NCBI GenBank assembly: GCA_030633365.1
Contig: DAOVSY010000019.1
Location: 1-16,805, forward strand
DNA: 16,805 nucleotides
From: Spirochaetaceae bacterium
GTDB lineage: Bacteria > Spirochaetota > Spirochaetia > B11-G9
Reading direction: 5' to 3'
The translations under genes were made by a program, and so were the position numbers. Shown one piece after another: positions 7,059 to 14,284 of this stretch (position 1 is the first letter of the stretch; every line of letters begins with the position of its first letter). The notes below the pieces were generated by a model. The model did no database searches, was not told the DNA's origin, and saw only the letters and a program-made list of their open reading frames with translations.

Positions 7059-7465
7059 TGATCAAAAAAATAAACCATATTGGGATTGCTGTTACATCTC
7101 TGGAAGCACAAATTCCTTTTTATAGAGATATTTTAGGGCTTAAAAGCCTTGGGATGGAAGAAGTTCCGGATCAGAAAGTAAAAGTTGCAATGTTTGAGGT
7201 AGGTGAGGTAAAAATTGAACTACTGGAACCAACTTCTCCCGAAAGCCCAATTGCAAAATTCCTTGATAAAAAGGGAGACGGGATACATCATATTGCCTAT
7301 GAAACTGACGGTATTGTAAGTGAAATTAAACATATGGAAGATTCAGACATTCAAATGCTGGATAAAACTGCCAGAGATGGAGCCCATGGTACAAAGATTG
7401 CTTTTTTACATCCTAAATCAAGCGGTCGGGTATTAACAGAAATTTGTCAACCAGGTACAAAATGA
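7058..7465 (+). CDS. mce: Methylmalonyl-CoA epimerase (VOC superfamily)
   Basis: The 135-residue product has the vicinal-oxygen-chelate fold in two halves. Likely divalent metal ligands are His7 (NHIGIAV), one of His77/His78 (GIHHIAYE) and Glu128 (LTEICQP), with Glu54 (KIELLEP) at the fourth position, where some homologues have Gln. It converts (R)- to (S)-methylmalonyl-CoA, linking the mutase to the biotin-dependent carboxylase or decarboxylase steps. The ATG overlaps the meaB stop (TAATG), indicating coupled translation. Length and motifs are typical; its place among mutase genes separates it from the many other VOC proteins. Confidence 0.92.
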   Translation: MIKKINHIGIAVTSLEAQIPFYRDILGLKSLGMEEVPDQKVKVAMFEVGEVKIELLEPTSPESPIAKFLDKKGDGIHHIAYETDGIVSEIKHMEDSDIQMLDKTARDGAHGTKIAFLHPKSSGRVLTEICQPGTK

Positions 7466-7489
7466 TAGAAAAACAAAAAGGAAGTTTTT

Positions 7490-9334
7490 ATGGGTAAAAT
7501 CAGTAAACCTAAACTTAAATCCAAAATTGACTTTATAATTAGAGTTGCAGGTGAAGGTGGTGAAGGTGTTATGAGCTGCGGCGAACTTTTCGCAAAAGCA
7601 GTGGCCAGAACCAGCTATCACGTATTTACATTTATTACCTACCCGACAGAGATGAAGGGTGGATATGCAATGACCCAGATACGTATTAAGGATATAACCA
7701 TATACTCAATGGGTAGTTTTGTAGACTGCCTTGTGGCCTTCAACCAGGAAGCCTATGATAATTCAATTCCCTATTTAAAAGAGGGTGGAATACTTATCTA
7801 TGACCCTGAGTTCACAAAAATAGATGAATCTAAAAAAGTTATTAAATATCCAATCCCCTTTTCGCAAATATCAGTGGATACTATTGGAAGAGCTCTTGGT
7901 AAAAATGTTGTTGTACTTGGAATTCTTAGTCATATCTATGGATTGGAACATCCTGGTCTGGAAAAACTCATTGATGACAGATACGGTTCAAAAGGTGAAA
8001 AAGTTGTAGCAGGCAATATAAAAGCTTTAAAAGCAGGAGCCAAAGCAGCTGCAAAGATTGGTGTTATAACAGTAATGGATCTCTCAAAAAGTGAACCTGC
8101 TGCAGAAGACTATATGTTTATTTCCGGAAACCAGGCAGTTGCTTTAGGAGCAATAGCAGCTGGATGTAAATTTTCTGCAGGCTATCCACTAACCCCTTCC
8201 ACATCAATTTTTGAAACATTGTCAAAATTCCTCCCCCTTGTAGGAGGAAGAACCATACAAATGGAAGACGAGATTGCTGCCATTTCTGCAATTATTGGAG
8301 CGTCCTTTGGTGGTGAAAAAGTTATAACTCCAACATCCGGACCAGGCCTGCAGCTAATGTCAGAGCAGATGAGTCTTGCATCTATGCTGGAACTTCCTAT
8401 AGTTATAGTTGATGTCCAAAGAGGAGGTCCAAGTACCGGTCTTCCTACAAAAACAGAACAGGGAGATATGAAATTTGCAGTATACGGTTCAGCCGGAGAA
8501 TCCCCCCGTATTATACTGGCTCCAACAAGTGTTGAAGATACATTCTACCAGACAATAAGAGCATTTAACCTTGCAGAAAAATATCAGATGCCTGTAATTC
8601 TACTTACAGACCAATCAATTGGATATAGAAAAGCTACTGTCAAAATGCCGGATATGAGTAAAATTCTTCAGGTTGACCAGTTCGACAGAAAAAAGAAAGT
8701 TAAAATTCCCCAGGCAGATCATATTGATCTTGTACAAAGGCAGATCCCCACAGAAGAGGAACTTGTAGACTATCAACGGTATAAAAATACAAAAACAGGT
8801 ATCTCTCCAATTTCCAGACCGGGGACTCCCGGTGGACAGTATCTTGCAACAGGTCTGGAACATGACGAATACGGTAAGACCAATCAGGGCCCGGATAATC
8901 ACTTAATGATGAGTAAAAAACGGTTCAGAAAACTGGACCAGGTATCTCTGGCATTTGAAAGAAACCCAATGGAAACATACGGTGATCCAAATACTCGAAT
9001 AGGAATAATGGGATGGGGTTCAACAGAAGGGGCAATACGTGAAGCCAGATATCTTGCAGAAGCTGCAGGTGTAAGAATAAGGCATATACACCCGCATACA
9101 ATATCCCCTTTACCGGAACGTCAAATATCAAAGTTCCTCCACAGATTGAAACATCTCATTCTTGTAGAAGAAAATTTAACAGGACAATTTGCCCACTTTA
9201 TTAAGGCAAAATTCGGTGTAAAACCAATAGAAGTGCATAAATGTGAAGGAATGCCCTTTACTCCCGATGAAATATTCAACGCCATCATGAAAGTAGCGAG
9301 GATTGCAGATGAAGACAATATCACAAACAGTTAA
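7490..9334 (+). CDS. korA: 2-Oxoacid:ferredoxin oxidoreductase, fused gamma-alpha subunit
   Basis: The 614-residue protein joins two domains of the 2-oxoacid:ferredoxin oxidoreductases. Residues about 12-195 are the gamma domain (VAGEGGEGV, then YPTEMKGGYAMTQIRI), and from about 205 the alpha domain begins with ISGNQAVALGAIAAGCKFSA and contains RGGPSTGLPTKTEQGD (311-326). With KorB it oxidatively decarboxylates a 2-oxoacid to the acyl-CoA and reduces ferredoxin. The fused two-gene type is best known for 2-oxoglutarate (succinyl-CoA) enzymes, which suits a cluster acting on succinyl-CoA, but 2-oxobutyrate or branched-chain substrates cannot be excluded. AAGGAAG lies before the ATG; the gap to the epimerase is 24 bp. 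The end overlaps korB by 26 bp. Confidence 0.88.
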   Translation: MGKISKPKLKSKIDFIIRVAGEGGEGVMSCGELFAKAVARTSYHVFTFITYPTEMKGGYAMTQIRIKDITIYSMGSFVDCLVAFNQEAYDNSIPYLKEGGILIYDPEFTKIDESKKVIKYPIPFSQISVDTIGRALGKNVVVLGILSHIYGLEHPGLEKLIDDRYGSKGEKVVAGNIKALKAGAKAAAKIGVITVMDLSKSEPAAEDYMFISGNQAVALGAIAAGCKFSAGYPLTPSTSIFETLSKFLPLVGGRTIQMEDEIAAISAIIGASFGGEKVITPTSGPGLQLMSEQMSLASMLELPIVIVDVQRGGPSTGLPTKTEQGDMKFAVYGSAGESPRIILAPTSVEDTFYQTIRAFNLAEKYQMPVILLTDQSIGYRKATVKMPDMSKILQVDQFDRKKKVKIPQADHIDLVQRQIPTEEELVDYQRYKNTKTGISPISRPGTPGGQYLATGLEHDEYGKTNQGPDNHLMMSKKRFRKLDQVSLAFERNPMETYGDPNTRIGIMGWGSTEGAIREARYLAEAAGVRIRHIHPHTISPLPERQISKFLHRLKHLILVEENLTGQFAHFIKAKFGVKPIEVHKCEGMPFTPDEIFNAIMKVARIADEDNITNS

Positions 9335-10157
9335 AACATATAAAAGCAAATCAATAAAACCAGTCTGGTGTCCGGGATGCGGTGACTTTGGAGTCCTGGC
9401 TGCCCTGGATAAAACATTTAAATCACTGGATTTTAAACCCGAAGAGATTGCAATAGTATCTGGTATTGGCTGTTCCGGAAGGTTTTCCCACTATTTTAAT
9501 TCATATTCTCTGCATGGAACCCATGGAAGAGCACTTCCCACAGCCACAGGGCTAAAAACAGTAAGGCCGGATCTACATGTTATAACTATTGGAGGAGATG
9601 GCGATGGATTAAGTATAGGTGGAGGTCATATTGCTCATGCTGCTCGTAAAAATGTAGACCTTACCTATATTATTCTGGATAACAATGTATATGGAATGAC
9701 AAAGGGACAAAGCTCTCCAACAACACCTTTAGGCTATAATACAAAAACTGCACCCTATGGGGTCTATGAAGAATCGCTAAATCCTATTGCAATGTTTCTA
9801 TCTTATAATATAAGTTACATTGCCAGAACCACCAGTACAGACTTGAAATCCATGCATTCTATATTAAAAGAAGCCATTGAGCATAAAGGTTTTTCTATGG
9901 TTTATATTATGTCTCCCTGTGTTACATACAGTGTTTTGCCCTACTCCAAACTTAAAGAAATTGTGCACCCCTTACCGGAAGATCATGACCCATCAGATAA
10001 AATGTCTGCATTTAAATATGCCTACTCTGAGGAACATATGTACACAGGTGTTTTCTACAAAGAAGAAAAATCATCTCTTGAAGAACGCCTGCAGGAAGTT
10101 TTCCATATGGCGGAAACAAGTAAAACAACAAGTGAGATAATGGCAGAATTTAAATAA
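9309..10157 (+). CDS. korB: 2-Oxoacid:ferredoxin oxidoreductase, beta (TPP-binding) subunit
   Basis: This 282-residue subunit carries the thiamine diphosphate site: GDGDGLSIGGGH (from Gly96) and, about 28 residues on, DNNVYGMTKGQ (Asn125-Asn126), the classic GDG...NN motif. Cys21 and Cys24 (WCPGC), Cys55 (GIGC) and Cys204 (SPC) are placed to bind the single [4Fe-4S] cluster. ATG 9309 is preceded by GCGAGGA (9296-9302) at proper spacing; a TTG two codons earlier is in frame but less likely. The start lies inside korA, so the subunits are translationally coupled. No separate ferredoxin-type delta subunit follows. The stop overlaps the last codons of the convergent cyclase-family gene by 8 bp, with no visible terminator. 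Confidence 0.9.
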   Translation: MKTISQTVKTYKSKSIKPVWCPGCGDFGVLAALDKTFKSLDFKPEEIAIVSGIGCSGRFSHYFNSYSLHGTHGRALPTATGLKTVRPDLHVITIGGDGDGLSIGGGHIAHAARKNVDLTYIILDNNVYGMTKGQSSPTTPLGYNTKTAPYGVYEESLNPIAMFLSYNISYIARTTSTDLKSMHSILKEAIEHKGFSMVYIMSPCVTYSVLPYSKLKEIVHPLPEDHDPSDKMSAFKYAYSEEHMYTGVFYKEEKSSLEERLQEVFHMAETSKTTSEIMAEFK

Positions 10158-10788
10158 GGGCAACTGCCCGGACCGGTGAACCATCTGCATCTTTAAAACT
10201 CATAGGAAAACAGGAAAAGGTAAATTGATTACCGGGTATTAGATCAAGGTTTGTTAAATTTTCTATAATAACTGTATTGTTTTGCAAAAAAGATTTATGA
10301 ACCTCATACTCTACTGTATCAATATTATCTGCAGAAATTGTATCAAGGCCAATTCCTTTTAATCCCAATTTTCCTAACCATACTGCAGCATTAAAAGATA
10401 AAACCGGGTAATCTTTAAAATAGTTGTTATTACCCCAATATTTACTCCAGCCAGTATGGAGTACAATAAAATCAGTATTTTCTATCACATCCCTATAATG
10501 CTCAATGTCTCCCAGACCTATGGTGCTGCCGTCAATTTTTGTACAATCCAATAACAATGCCTTTCCATAAAACTGACTGGCAGGAAATTCATCCAAAGTT
10601 TTAGCATCTTTAATAAGATGAGCAGGAGCGTCCATATGAGTTCCTGTATGGGAAAACAGTGTAATTTTTTTTTCCAGAAAACCTATTTCTTCAATAGTAC
10701 ATTCTGTTTTTAAAACAGGAGGTTCTGTCCCGGGATAGACTGGCATACCCTCTGATATAAGATGCGTTAAATCAATTATTTTTCCCAT
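10150..10788 (-). CDS. Cyclase-family metal-dependent hydrolase (kynurenine formamidase-like)
   Basis: The 212-residue product belongs to the cyclase family (Pfam Cyclase), which includes bacterial kynurenine formamidase, isatin hydrolase and other amide or ester hydrolases. It shows the opening IDLTHLISEGMPVYPG and the metal-binding motif SHTGTHMDAPAH with His47, His51, Asp53 and His57. The substrate is unknown: no tryptophan-catabolic gene is nearby, so I do not call it KynB. It is last in a leftward run after alr and the TSUP permease. CGGGAG (10793-10798 on the minus strand) is its ribosome binding site, directly beside the 30-nt palindrome, which could influence translation or separate expression from the permease. 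Confidence 0.85.
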   Translation of the reverse strand: MGKIIDLTHLISEGMPVYPGTEPPVLKTECTIEEIGFLEKKITLFSHTGTHMDAPAHLIKDAKTLDEFPASQFYGKALLLDCTKIDGSTIGLGDIEHYRDVIENTDFIVLHTGWSKYWGNNNYFKDYPVLSFNAAVWLGKLGLKGIGLDTISADNIDTVEYEVHKSFLQNNTVIIENLTNLDLIPGNQFTFSCFPMSFKDADGSPVRAVALI

Positions 10789-10798
10789 AAAATCTCCC

Positions 10799-10828
10799 GT
10801 AGAGACCGCCCAATTTGGGCGTCTCTAC
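10799..10828. repeat. 30-nt palindrome starting and ending GTAGAGAC/GTCTCTAC
   Basis: The two arms, GTAGAGAC-C-GCCCAA and TTGGGCGTCTCTAC, are complementary apart from one bulged C. It fills most of the 52-bp gap between the permease and the cyclase gene and touches the latter's Shine-Dalgarno. There is no T-run, so it is probably not a terminator. It shares the GTAGRGRC arm with the element at 5596, and palindromes of this form are scattered in intergenic DNA of various bacteria, which points to a REP/MITE-like repeat. Confidence 0.65.
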
Positions 10829-10840
10829 ATATTGTTATTC

Positions 10841-11566
10841 CTATAATACTGCACTTAAAACAGACATAATACCTAAAATAAAAATCATACCCAAAGTTAT
10901 CTTTTTAAAATGCCCCTCAGAGATTCTATTCCCAATAAACAACCCTAAAAACATCCCCACACCTAATGCTGGTAAATTTATAATAGATTTAAACACAATT
11001 TCCCTGGTTAGTAATCCATTGAAAAAAAACATTGGCAAACTTATAAAATTTAACAGTAAGAAATATGTAGTTAAAGTTTTTCTAAATATCTCTTTTTCAG
11101 TGTCTTCGTTACTAAGAAGTATTATTACTGGAGGTCCACTAAGAGAAACACTTCCATTTAATAGACCACTAAAAATTCCTGCAAGGATATCTCCCAATAC
11201 TTTAATTTTAACAATAACACGAATTCCAAACATCATTAAAATTGACGAAATTAAAATAACTACACCCACCACTAATTTTAAAATGCTGTTATCTACAAAT
11301 TTTAAAATATAAATTCCAAATATTGTGGATGCAAGTCCAGAGAATGCCAGTATAATTATCCTTTTTTTATTATAACTACCTTTAAGATTTTTATATAAAA
11401 TAAGACTTAACAGAAAACTGTATAGAACAAGCATTGGAACAAAATCTTTTAACGGCAGGAATAGACCCAAAAGAGGAACCGCAATTAAAGAAAATCCAAA
11501 ACTTGTCATCCCCTGAATAGTACTTGCAAGCAGAATAATTAAAAATGAAAATATAATTGTAAACAT
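10841..11566 (-). CDS. TSUP (TauE/SafE) family membrane permease
   Basis: The 241-residue protein is almost wholly hydrophobic, with about seven to eight membrane segments in two repeats and few charged loops. The start (ASTIQGMTSFGFSLIAVPLL) and the second-half motif LNGSVSLSGPPVIILL are typical of TauE/SafE proteins, which export sulfite, sulfoacetate or related small sulfur or organic anions; the substrate here is unknown. AAGGAAC precedes the ATG. It lies 31 bp after alr and 52 bp before the cyclase gene on the same strand, so all three are probably co-transcribed; the permease might serve the hydrolase, but that is a guess. An antisense open frame over this gene (10815-11312) is only a by-product of its composition. 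Confidence 0.85.
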   Translation of the reverse strand: MFTIIFSFLIILLASTIQGMTSFGFSLIAVPLLGLFLPLKDFVPMLVLYSFLLSLILYKNLKGSYNKKRIIILAFSGLASTIFGIYILKFVDNSILKLVVGVVILISSILMMFGIRVIVKIKVLGDILAGIFSGLLNGSVSLSGPPVIILLSNEDTEKEIFRKTLTTYFLLLNFISLPMFFFNGLLTREIVFKSIINLPALGVGMFLGLFIGNRISEGHFKKITLGMIFILGIMSVLSAVL

Positions 11567-11597
11567 TATTGTTCCTTTTAAGTGAACTTAGGGGATT

Positions 11598-12707
11598 CTA
11601 CGAAACATAAACCCTTGGAACCCTCTTATTTACATTACACGTAATTTCATAAGAAATAGTATCCAGCATAATAGCCAGATCTTCTGCAGTCTGAACATCA
11701 GGTCCCTCACCAAAAAGAACAGCCTCATCATATAAGTCAACATCAGTATCAGGCCCAAGATCAATCAATAACTGATCCATACAAACCCTTCCTGCCACCT
11801 TATATTTTTTACCATTTATTAGAATTATACCTTTCGAGGACAATAACCTGTTATATCCATCACCATAACCAACAGGAAGTGTTGCAATTACAGTATCTCT
11901 ATCTGTTACATAAGTAGCACCATATGAAAGTGGCTGACCAGCTTTTACCCGTTTTAGAAAAACAACTTCTGTACGAAATTCCATTACAGGTTTTACAGCA
12001 AGGGTTCTTTCCTGTTTATTGCCTGGATAATATCCATACAAAATTATTCCAGGTCTTACCATATCAATCCAACTTTCAGAATATGCAACAATAGCTGCAG
12101 AATTGGAAGCATGAACAATCCCCGGATCAATTCCTGCACTTTTAATATTTTCTACAGCTTCTTTAAATTTCAATATTTGATCATTAGTCATAGGTTTTGA
12201 GGGTTCATCAGCACAGGCAAAATGTGTGGAAACCCCTTTCAGGTTTACATTCTCCAGAGATTCAATCAGTTGAGCCAGATCCGCAGTCTGATCAGGCCTA
12301 CACCCTATCCTACCCATTCCTGAATCTATATGAAGATGAACATCCAGAACCCTGCCCTGTTTTTTGGCCTCTCTGTTTAATCCTTTAATGTATCCTTTAT
12401 CTGCTGTAAAGGGCTGAATACCATTACTTATAATATCCGGAAATTCTTCCGGAGTAGTCAGTGTAAGAAGTATTATCTGTATTGTTAAATTATTTTTTCT
12501 AAGGGAAACTCCTTCACCAACAGTAGCAACAGCAAAATAACTTACACCCTCTTCTATTGCAATACTGCATAACTCATTGGCTCCATGACCATATGCATCA
12601 GCCTTAATAGCAGCACAAACTAATTTACCCCTTCCGACCTGTTTTCTAACTTGCTGTATATTATGTCGAAAATTGTCTGTATGAATAATTGCTCTGGTTG
12701 GTCTCAT
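11598..12707 (-). CDS. alr: Alanine racemase
   Basis: This 369-residue fold-type III PLP enzyme interconverts L- and D-alanine for peptidoglycan. The PLP lysine is Lys35 in AAIKADAYGHG and the opposing catalytic base is Tyr262 in LSYGATY, matching Lys39/Tyr265 of the Geobacillus enzyme. Other landmarks are HIDSGMGRIG (126-135), HASNSAA (199-205), MVRPGIILYG (216-225) and the C-terminal GRVCMDQ. Length is normal. A weak Shine-Dalgarno-like AGGGATGG precedes the ATG, and a good promoter lies 34 bp upstream. It leads the leftward alr-permease-cyclase run; linkage of alr to those genes has no obvious biochemical reason. Confidence 0.95.
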   Translation of the reverse strand: MRPTRAIIHTDNFRHNIQQVRKQVGRGKLVCAAIKADAYGHGANELCSIAIEEGVSYFAVATVGEGVSLRKNNLTIQIILLTLTTPEEFPDIISNGIQPFTADKGYIKGLNREAKKQGRVLDVHLHIDSGMGRIGCRPDQTADLAQLIESLENVNLKGVSTHFACADEPSKPMTNDQILKFKEAVENIKSAGIDPGIVHASNSAAIVAYSESWIDMVRPGIILYGYYPGNKQERTLAVKPVMEFRTEVVFLKRVKAGQPLSYGATYVTDRDTVIATLPVGYGDGYNRLLSSKGIILINGKKYKVAGRVCMDQLLIDLGPDTDVDLYDEAVLFGEGPDVQTAEDLAIMLDTISYEITCNVNKRVPRVYVS

Positions 12708-12740
12708 ATTTAGCCATCCCTATGAAGAAAATTTACGAAA

Positions 12741-12769
12741 ATACTACACCAATAGGTTTGTTTATTCAA
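12741..12769 (-). promoter_or_regulatory. alr: Candidate sigma-70 promoter for alr
   Basis: Read leftwards, TTGAAT (12764-12769) and TAGTAT (12741-12746) are separated by exactly 17 bp, 34 bp before the alr start. Divergent from the peroxiredoxin promoter. Confidence 0.5.
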
Positions 12770-12801
12770 TTGATTCAAAAAGTACAAAATAATTTTCTCT
12801 T

Positions 12802-12820
12802 AATAGTAACAATTACTATT
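12802..12820. promoter_or_regulatory. Inverted repeat at the peroxiredoxin promoter, candidate operator
   Basis: AATAGTAA (12802-12809) and TTACTATT (12813-12820) form a perfect 8-3-8 inverted repeat that runs into the -35 TTGACA (12819-12824). A further AATAGTA copy follows at 12825. Three occurrences of the same heptamer around a -35 box suggest a regulator site serving the peroxiredoxin gene, alr, or both. Confidence 0.5.
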
Positions 12821-12845
12821 GACAATAGTATCTATTACATATAAC
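12819..12845 (+). promoter_or_regulatory. Candidate promoter for the peroxiredoxin gene
   Basis: A perfect -35 TTGACA lies at 12819-12824. The best -10 choices are TATAAC (12840-12845, 15-bp spacer) or TAACTT (12842-12847, 17-bp spacer); neither is ideal, as expected for a regulated promoter. Confidence 0.45.
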
Positions 12846-12855
12846 TTTACATATA

Positions 12856-12870
12856 TAATAATGATTACTA
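12856..12870 (+). promoter_or_regulatory. Fur/PerR-like 7-1-7 box before the peroxiredoxin gene
   Basis: TAATAAT-G-ATTACTA is an inverted repeat with one mismatch and matches the Bacillus PerR consensus TTATAATnATTATAA at 11 of 14 positions. It sits between promoter and Shine-Dalgarno (AAGGAG, 12873-12878), a repressing position. The region is AT-rich, so a chance match is possible. Confidence 0.45.
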
Positions 12871-12884
12871 ATAAGGAGAACATT

Positions 12885-13535
12885 ATGGAAGAAAAAGAAT
12901 TAAACATGCCCCTACTGGGTGATGCTTTCCCGGAGTTAAACGTACAGACAACACATGGACCAATGAATATCCCTGGAGATTATAAAGGGAAATGGTTTGT
13001 ACTATTCAGCCACCCGGCTGATTTTACTCCTGTATGTACAACAGAATTTGTAGCTTTTCAAAACAGATATGACCAATTCAAGGAATTGGGATGTGAACTT
13101 ATTGGAATGTCAATTGATCAGGTTTTTTCACACATTAAATGGGTGGACTGGATTAAAGAAAAACTGGATGTGGAAATAAAGTTTCCAATAATTGCAGCTA
13201 ATGATTCAGTAGCAATGAAACTTGGCATGCTCCATCCCGGTAAAGGAACAAACACTGTAAGAGCTGTTTTTATTGGAGACCCGATGGGCAAAGTAAGACT
13301 GGTTCTATACTATCCGCAGGAAGTTGGACGAAATATGGATGAGATCTTACGAGTTGTTAAAGCATTGCAGATATCTGACAAACAGGGAGCCATGGCAGCA
13401 GGCTGGCCTGAAAACGAACTTATTGGTGATAGAATTATAGTTCCACCGGCATCCAATGTAAAAGATGCAGCAGAAAGACTGGATAAATACGAAGGTTACG
13501 ACTGGTGGTTCTGCCATAAACCATTGGAAAAATAA
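12885..13535 (+). CDS. 1-Cys-type (Prx6-like) peroxiredoxin
   Basis: The 216-residue protein reduces hydrogen peroxide and organic peroxides in the cytosol. Its peroxidatic Cys51 is in [13 protein letters not shown], and the long C-terminal part after about residue 160 ([18 protein letters not shown], then YDWWFCHKP) is that of the Prx6 group found in archaea and anaerobes, including the extra C-terminal cysteine. ATG 12885 is chosen because AAGGAG (12873-12878) lies 6 nt before it and the Prx domain begins there; the same open frame extends upstream to 12819, but that is promoter and operator sequence. A Fur/PerR-like box lies directly upstream, and the gene is convergent with ferritin across a shared terminator, both suggesting peroxide or iron control. 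Confidence 0.93.
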   Translation: MEEKELNMPLLGDAFPELNVQTTHGPMNIPGDYKGKWFVLFSHPADFTPVCTTEFVAFQNRYDQFKELGCELIGMSIDQVFSHIKWVDWIKEKLDVEIKFPIIAANDSVAMKLGMLHPGKGTNTVRAVFIGDPMGKVRLVLYYPQEVGRNMDEILRVVKALQISDKQGAMAAGWPENELIGDRIIVPPASNVKDAAERLDKYEGYDWWFCHKPLEK

Positions 13536-13551
13536 TTTAACTAAAATAAGA

Positions 13552-13585
13552 AACCCCTGCCGGTATATACCTGCAGGGGTTTTTT
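13552..13585 (+). terminator. Bidirectional intrinsic terminator between peroxiredoxin and ferritin
   Basis: AACCCCTGC (13552-13560) pairs with GCAGGGGTT (13573-13581), and the inner GGTATATACC can extend the stem. Six T residues end the plus-strand form at 13580-13585. On the minus strand the same stem is followed by TTTCTTATTTT, so it can also end ferritin transcripts. Confidence 0.9.
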
Positions 13586-13607
13586 ATTGAGAACCGAAAC
13601 CTATAAA

Positions 13608-14132
13608 CTAAGAACTTTGAGAATCTGATTGTGCTGGAACAGCAGATCTTACACTAAGTTCCTTGTCCAGCATATACATACCATTTTGAGAGTTCTGTAC
13701 TTTTTTAATCTTTCCAACAATTTCACTGGCGTTTGCTTCTTCTTCAACCTGCTCAGTTACAAACCACTGTAGAAAAATCTCTGTGGAAATATCCCCTTCT
13801 TCTCTGGCAATTTTTACAAGATCATAAAAACAAGCTGTAATATGCTGCTCATGTTTAAGAGCTCCTTCAAAAAGCTCCAGAGCAGAACTCCATGATTCCT
13901 GAGGTTTATCAAGAGCCTCAAAAATAGCTTTGCCACCTCTTTCATTTATCCAACTATAAATCTTAAGAGCATGTCCCATCTCTTCCTGAGCCTGAACCTT
14001 CATCCAGCTTGCTACACCAGGCCAATCTTTGGATTCATAATCAGCTGCCATAGCAAAATACAGATAAGCTGAAAACATTTCTTCTTTTATCTGCCCGTTT
14101 AAAGCAGCTGTCATATTTTTTCCTATTTTCAT
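13608..14132 (-). CDS. ftnA: Bacterial non-haem ferritin
   Basis: This 174-residue four-helix protein aligns with E. coli FtnA. Ferroxidase ligands are visible as Glu18 (KEEMFSAYLYF), Glu51 and His54 (AQEEMGHALK), with the later glutamates in KHEQHIT and FVTEQVEEEAN, and the C-terminal GMYMLDKELS matches the E. coli ending. Ferritins oxidise Fe2+ and store it as a ferric core in a 24-mer. ATG 14132 is chosen because AGAGGGAG lies 5 nt upstream; an in-frame ATG ten codons earlier has no ribosome binding site. The short Ser/Gln-rich tail (PAQSDSQSS) is extra. Storing iron limits Fenton chemistry, which fits pairing with a peroxiredoxin. Confidence 0.95.
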   Translation of the reverse strand: MKIGKNMTAALNGQIKEEMFSAYLYFAMAADYESKDWPGVASWMKVQAQEEMGHALKIYSWINERGGKAIFEALDKPQESWSSALELFEGALKHEQHITACFYDLVKIAREEGDISTEIFLQWFVTEQVEEEANASEIVGKIKKVQNSQNGMYMLDKELSVRSAVPAQSDSQSS

Positions 14133-14149
14133 ATTTACTCCCTCTATCT

Positions 14150-14164
14150 TATTAATAATCAATA
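14150..14164 (-). promoter_or_regulatory. Fur/PerR-like 7-1-7 inverted repeat before ferritin
   Basis: On the minus strand TATTGAT-T-ATTAATA is an inverted repeat with one mismatch, lying between the -10 box and the Shine-Dalgarno. It has the same architecture and position as the box before the peroxiredoxin gene, but matches the PerR consensus less well (9 of 14). Confidence 0.35.
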
Positions 14165-14175
14165 CTATTTATTCT

Positions 14176-14204
14176 AATATAAAACAGCTACTCGAAAAAT
14201 TCAA
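14176..14204 (-). promoter_or_regulatory. ftnA: Sigma-70 promoter for ferritin
   Basis: Read leftwards, TTGAAT (14199-14204) and TATATT (14176-14181) are spaced exactly 17 bp, 43 bp before the ferritin start. Confidence 0.6.
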
Positions 14205-14213
14205 GAATATATG

Positions 14214-14219
14214 TATAAT
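14214..14219 (+). promoter_or_regulatory. -10 element for the radical SAM gene
   Basis: A perfect TATAAT preceded by TG lies 61 bp before the radical SAM start and 12 bp before its AAGGAG. No good -35 is found 17 bp upstream, so it may act as an extended -10 promoter. Confidence 0.4.
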
Positions 14220-14242
14220 GGTTAAAAATTAAGGAGTTTTTT

Positions 14243-14284
14243 TTGAAAGCAATACTTATTTATACCATTGCTACATGCTGCTAA
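14243..14284 (+). CDS. Possible 13-residue leader peptide overlapping the radical SAM start
   Basis: The only Shine-Dalgarno here (AAGGAG, 14231-14236) is 6 nt before a TTG that opens LKAILIYTIATCC and a TAA at 14282-14284. This minicistron overlaps the radical SAM ATG (14275) by 10 nt in another frame. It could couple translation of the main gene, which has no Shine-Dalgarno of its own. Alternatively it is the former N-terminus displaced by a frameshift: KAILIY resembles the start of many B12-binding radical SAM proteins. Confidence 0.35.
   Translation: MKAILIYTIATCC

Noticed and set aside
10815..11312. 165-codon open frame antisense to the TSUP permease
   Set aside because: Its translation is a low-complexity Ile/Asn/Lys/Pro mix with no family resemblance, and the opposite strand encodes a convincing membrane protein with its own ribosome binding site.
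12819..12884. Upstream extension of the peroxiredoxin frame by 22 codons
   Set aside because: These bases contain the -35 box, candidate operators and the Shine-Dalgarno for ATG 12885, and the extra residues do not fit the peroxiredoxin family.
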